DNA from: Chloroflexota bacterium
GTDB taxonomy: Bacteria > Chloroflexota > Anaerolineae > Thermoflexales > Thermoflexaceae
Reading direction: 5' to 3'
Length of the DNA: 7,174 bases
Assembly (NCBI GenBank): GCA_030550075.1
Contig: JAUQQB010000142.1
Location: forward strand, 1 to 7,174
In this document: positions 4,360 through 7,174 of the stretch, one piece after another
How the letters are laid out: the number at the start of each line of letters is the position of its first letter
Position numbering within the stretch: position 1 is the first letter of the stretch
Notes under the pieces: generated by a model
What the model was told of the DNA's origin: nothing
The model's input: only the letters and a program-made list of their open reading frames with translations
Database searches by the model: none
Program-made: the position numbers and the translations under genes

Positions 4360-6810
4360 TTACGGCTGCAACCTCAGAATCCCTTCGGCGTTCTGTTCCA
4401 CTTCCTCGCGGGACCAGAGCATGGGGTGGTATTCCCCGTTCAGCCACATCGGGATGAAGTCATCGTAATGGAGATGATAGGGAAGCCCGGACTGGCCGGT
4501 GGTGTGGATGAAGCGGCTATCCGCCCAGTTGGCGGTCGAGGCGATGAAGCGCAGGGAGGGCAGGCTGCGCACGACAAACCCTTTCTGAACGTTGAAGCCG
4601 ACGTTGTTCACCGCCGCGCTGGTCCCAGGAGCTGCGTAAGGTCCGCGGTTGAAGATCGCTTCGATCGGCGAGATCCCGGACTGCCCCAAGGTCCCGTGGG
4701 TGAAGGTGGCCGTGTGCGCCTTCCCCCAGGTCCAGGCCCGGGGATCTCCGCCCAGGCGAGCCCGCAGCTCCGCCACGGCCTGCTCGAAGGCCCGCCGCAC
4801 GATGTCGTCGCGGGTCTCCCGCTGTGGGGTGCGAAGGTCATCCCACCAGGGCAGGTCCGGCTGGGCCAGCGCCCAGCGGGCCCAATAGCGGTTGTGGCTA
4901 CCCCCAGTGAGGAGATCCTCCAGGATCTCCTCACCTAGCTCATCGACCCACGCTTCGTGGAGCAAATGCTTGAGGAAGGTCTCGAAGATCGTGGGCCCGG
5001 TCTGATCCGGGGTGGCCCGAAAATCCCAGGCCCGCAGGATCTCCTGAGCCTGGCGGGCCAGGGGATCCTCGAAGGAAAGGTTCCGCACATCGGGCACGAT
5101 GGCCTGAGCCGCCAGAGAGAAGGGATCGTTTTGGATCGCCGCCATGTCCTCGATGGAGAGGCGCTCCTTCGCGCGGAGGAGATCCACGATCCGCTGCGCT
5201 CGGTCGCCGTAATCCCATACGGCGGCCAGGAAATGCGGGTAGGAGGAATCCACCACTGCGTTGTTGGCAGTCACAATGAACCCCTCCGGCGGATCCAGCC
5301 GTCGCGGCATCTCCTCGTAGGGCACGTATCCGATCCACTCATACTCCCCGCTCCAGCCGGGGACAGGGAGCAGCCCGTTTCCTTTCGCCCGGATAGGGAC
5401 GCGGCCGGTGGCCTGATAACCGATGTGTCCATCCACATCGGCATAGACGAAGTTCTGGCCGGGCACATCCCAATCCGCCAGAGCCTCGTGGAACTCCTCC
5501 CAGTTCTGCGCCCAGTTTAACCGCAACAGCGCTCGTACGATCCGGGAAGGCTCCAGAGCGGTCCAGCGGAAGGCGTAGAGGGTCTGGGTGCGGGTGAGGG
5601 CTTCCACCACATCGTTAATCACCGGGCCGTGGCGGGTGATCCGCACCGGCAGGCGCGCCGGCTCCGCCTGGCCCGCCACCCGGATCTCCTCAATGATCAC
5701 CTGCACGGGTTCCCATTTCCCCTGGAATTCCACCTCCATGGGGTTCTCGGGGTTTACCCGCTCCATGTAAAGATCCTGGACGTCGGGCCCCAGGTTGGTC
5801 ACGCCCCAGGCGATGCGATCGTTGTGTCCGATGACCACGCCGGGGACGCTGGGGAAGGAAGCTCCGGCCACCTGAATCGGGCACTCGGGCGTGACCGGCT
5901 CGCAATGCAGGGCCACTTCATACCAGATGCTGGGCATCTGGATGCTGAGGTGGGGATCGTTGGCTAAAATCGGCTTCCCGGTGATCGAGCGCGATCCGGC
6001 CACCACCCAGTTGTTGGATCCAAGATCCGGCGCGTCGCCCAGCGTGATCCGTTGAAGCTCCCGCCCGAGGTCCAGCAGGGCGCGGGCGGTCTCTTGGGGA
6101 AACGGGGTTTCCACGACGGCGGTCGGCACGATGACTGGCCGGTCGGGAGGATACGGAAGGACGATCTCGGATAGGCGATCCGGGCCGATCTTCTGGACGA
6201 TACGGGCGTTGAGAAGCTCGTCGTCCCAGTTCCCGCCCAGATCCCAGGCCATCACCTTGGCCCAGGCCACGGTATGGAGGGGCTGCCAGGGCTCGATCTC
6301 CCATCGGCGTCCGAAGAGGCGGAAGAGGGTGAATTCAAGGGGGAGACGATTCCGGTTCTGTTCCAGATAGGCATTCACCCCTGCCGCGTAGGCCTCCAGG
6401 ATCGCTCGCTCCTCAGGGCCCAGGGCTTCCAGGTCCTGCTGTGCCGCCCGGTTCCATCCCAGGGTGCGGATGAAGCGGTCCTGGTTCAGGGTGGTCTTCC
6501 CCAGCATCTCGGAGAGGCGGCCGGTTCCGATGTGACGCCAGAACTCCATCTGCCAGAAACGATCCTGCGCATGGACGAAGCCCTGGGCCATAAAGAGATC
6601 GTGAAGGTTGGAGGCATAGATATGCGGCACGCCCCAGCGATCGCGGATCACCGTGACGGGAGCTCGCAAGCCGGGAAGGGAGATCGTCCCCTGGGTTTGG
6701 GGGAACGGCTGGCGAGAGGCTCGATAGAACCAGAGGGCGCCGCCAGCTCCGATGAGGACCAGGAGGATCACTAGGGCAAGCCCAATGCGTAGCAGCCAGC
6801 GTCCGATCAT
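4360..6810 (-). CDS. Penicillin/AHL acylase family Ntn hydrolase, membrane-anchored
   Basis: The family makes one precursor that cuts itself between Gly and Ser into alpha and beta subunits; the new N-terminal serine then hydrolyses amide bonds of acylated compounds such as penicillins, acyl-homoserine lactones or acyl peptides. The protein has 816 aa. Residues 5-28 form one hydrophobic helix after Arg4/Arg8 and lack a lipobox, so it is a signal anchor or uncleaved signal with the enzyme outside. The alpha part has RDRWGVPHIYASN (56-68) and QGFVHAQDRFWQMEFWRHIGTGRLSE (76-101). The cleavage site is DLGSNNWVVAGSRS, with nucleophile Ser265; NDPHL (284-288), GHNDRIAWGVTN (328-339) and TANN (514-517, oxyanion Asn) follow. 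The C-terminus has GQSGLPYHLHYDDF and WLNGEYHPM. The only two cysteines seen (303, 310) could form a disulfide. GGAGG 5 nt before the ATG supports the start. The substrate cannot be told from sequence. Confidence 0.94.
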   Translation of the reverse strand: MIGRWLLRIGLALVILLVLIGAGGALWFYRASRQPFPQTQGTISLPGLRAPVTVIRDRWGVPHIYASNLHDLFMAQGFVHAQDRFWQMEFWRHIGTGRLSEMLGKTTLNQDRFIRTLGWNRAAQQDLEALGPEERAILEAYAAGVNAYLEQNRNRLPLEFTLFRLFGRRWEIEPWQPLHTVAWAKVMAWDLGGNWDDELLNARIVQKIGPDRLSEIVLPYPPDRPVIVPTAVVETPFPQETARALLDLGRELQRITLGDAPDLGSNNWVVAGSRSITGKPILANDPHLSIQMPSIWYEVALHCEPVTPECPIQVAGASFPSVPGVVIGHNDRIAWGVTNLGPDVQDLYMERVNPENPMEVEFQGKWEPVQVIIEEIRVAGQAEPARLPVRITRHGPVINDVVEALTRTQTLYAFRWTALEPSRIVRALLRLNWAQNWEEFHEALADWDVPGQNFVYADVDGHIGYQATGRVPIRAKGNGLLPVPGWSGEYEWIGYVPYEEMPRRLDPPEGFIVTANNAVVDSSYPHFLAAVWDYGDRAQRIVDLLRAKERLSIEDMAAIQNDPFSLAAQAIVPDVRNLSFEDPLARQAQEILRAWDFRATPDQTGPTIFETFLKHLLHEAWVDELGEEILEDLLTGGSHNRYWARWALAQPDLPWWDDLRTPQRETRDDIVRRAFEQAVAELRARLGGDPRAWTWGKAHTATFTHGTLGQSGISPIEAIFNRGPYAAPGTSAAVNNVGFNVQKGFVVRSLPSLRFIASTANWADSRFIHTTGQSGLPYHLHYDDFIPMWLNGEYHPMLWSREEVEQNAEGILRLQP
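4907..4934. repeat. 28-nt near-perfect palindrome inside the acylase gene
   Basis: GTGAGGAGATCCT (4907-4919) is the exact reverse complement of AGGATCTCCTCAC (4922-4934), with only CC between the arms. It lies within the beta-subunit coding sequence and encodes roughly EEILEDLLT (residues 627-635). In RNA it can form a hairpin of about 12 bp with a tight loop. No similar long palindrome was noticed elsewhere in coding sequence here. Function is unknown. Confidence 0.85.
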
Positions 6811-7147
6811 AGCCTCCTCCGAATATAAGCGAAGTTAGTCAAACATGAGTGTGGGAAGGACGCCGGAAGGTTGCCATGGCTTTGTGCTTAAGAGTCCCTC
6901 AAGGAGCGCACCTTGGGCCTCCCCATACTCCCCATGAGCTGCTTGGATGGACAAGCCCCATTGGGCGGAAGGTCAGGTTCCGGAGGCCATTCCCTCTTTC
7001 GACCTCCTCCCTCAAACCTATACCAGGAGGCATTGAACGTTGTGCCTGGGATTCCCTGGCCCGGATATCGCGAAGGTAACTATTCAGCCGTTCTACCGCA
7101 GTGTCTATACGGATCTAGGCGGTTTCCTCCTGGGGGCTTTTGGGGCC
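6811..7147. other. Non-coding region upstream of the acylase gene
   Basis: About 340 nt hold no convincing gene, tRNA or known riboswitch. Next to the acylase are its ribosome site (GGAGGAGG, 6813-6820, minus strand) and AT-rich TATATT (6822-6827) and TTGACT (6838-6843) on the minus strand; these two lie 9 nt apart, too close for a standard sigma-70 pair, so I do not call a promoter. Small stems exist, for example CAAGG/CCTTG around an AGCGCA loop near 6900-6915. The GTG-started plus-strand frame at 6849-7079 shows no recognisable domain. The region probably carries the acylase promoter. Confidence 0.5.
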
Positions 7148-7174
7148 GAGCCGCGCGCCTTCGGCGCGCGGCTC
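7148..7174. terminator. Perfect 12-bp GC-rich hairpin at the window edge
   Basis: GAGCCGCGCGCC (7148-7159) pairs perfectly with GGCGCGCGGCTC (7163-7174) around a TTC loop. On the minus strand it is followed by GGCCCCAAAAGCC with no T-tract; on the plus strand any tract lies beyond the window. It most likely ends transcription of a gene to the right, or is the end of a longer structure cut by the window. Confidence 0.5.

Noticed and set aside
4315..4938. 207-aa plus-strand frame opposite the acylase
   Set aside because: It is antisense to the conserved C-terminal part of the acylase, with no domain and no convincing ribosome site.
4957..5520. 187-aa plus-strand frame opposite the acylase
   Set aside because: It lies wholly within conserved acylase sequence on the other strand and has no recognisable protein features.
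6822..6843. TTGACT and TATATT before the acylase as a promoter
   Set aside because: The spacing is only 9 nt, and a start from this -10 would fall on or just beside the ribosome site.
6849..7079. 76-aa GTG-started plus-strand frame in the right non-coding region
   Set aside because: It has a weak start, no domain, and composition unlike the neighbouring genes; treated as chance.

Overview
This window looks like chromosomal DNA from a GC-rich bacterium. The best guess is a thermophilic Chloroflexota (Thermoflexus/Anaerolineae-like). That rests on overall gene style: a Pkn-type kinase with a GTxxYxPLEQYG activation segment, a large membrane-anchored penicillin-acylase-family protein, and a PTS pair with no sugar transporter. 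It is inference, since no rRNA or marker gene is present. I see no mobile element, CRISPR array, tRNA or rRNA.

Layout. Positions 1-125 are a leader with a perfect 10-bp hairpin, a strong G-quadruplex-type G-run and an AT-richer stretch that could hold a promoter. Positions 126-2116 (+) hold a two-gene operon, HPr then PTS Enzyme I, joined by an ATGA overlap. Convergent to it, on the minus strand, lie three genes in transcription order: a penicillin-acylase/AHL-acylase family Ntn hydrolase (6810-4360), a TIGR01777/YfcH-type epimerase (4250-3339) and a membrane tail-anchored Ser/Thr protein kinase (3256-2273). The gaps between them are 109 and 82 nt, so they may be a loose operon or three separate units. 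Positions 6811-7174 are non-coding, form the likely upstream region of the acylase, and end in a perfect 12-bp hairpin.

Function. HPr and EI are intact phosphocarriers: PEP phosphorylates EI on His188, and EI passes the phosphate to HPr His15. No EII permease or DhaK/L/M is in view. The HPr lacks the regulatory serine and resembles HPr-like proteins that serve dihydroxyacetone kinase, so a DhaM-type acceptor is a plausible partner (inference). The acylase would act outside the membrane on amide-linked acyl compounds. The epimerase is a cytosolic NAD(P)-dependent SDR of unknown substrate. The kinase is a cytosolic domain on a C-terminal membrane helix with no external sensor. Nothing ties the five genes into one pathway.

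No clear new multi-gene system is visible. The points most worth checking are non-coding or compositional: the G-quadruplex motif next to the first hairpin, a 28-nt near-perfect palindrome inside the acylase gene, a roughly threefold excess of GATC across the window, and GC-rich hairpins without T-tracts at both window edges and in one intergenic gap.
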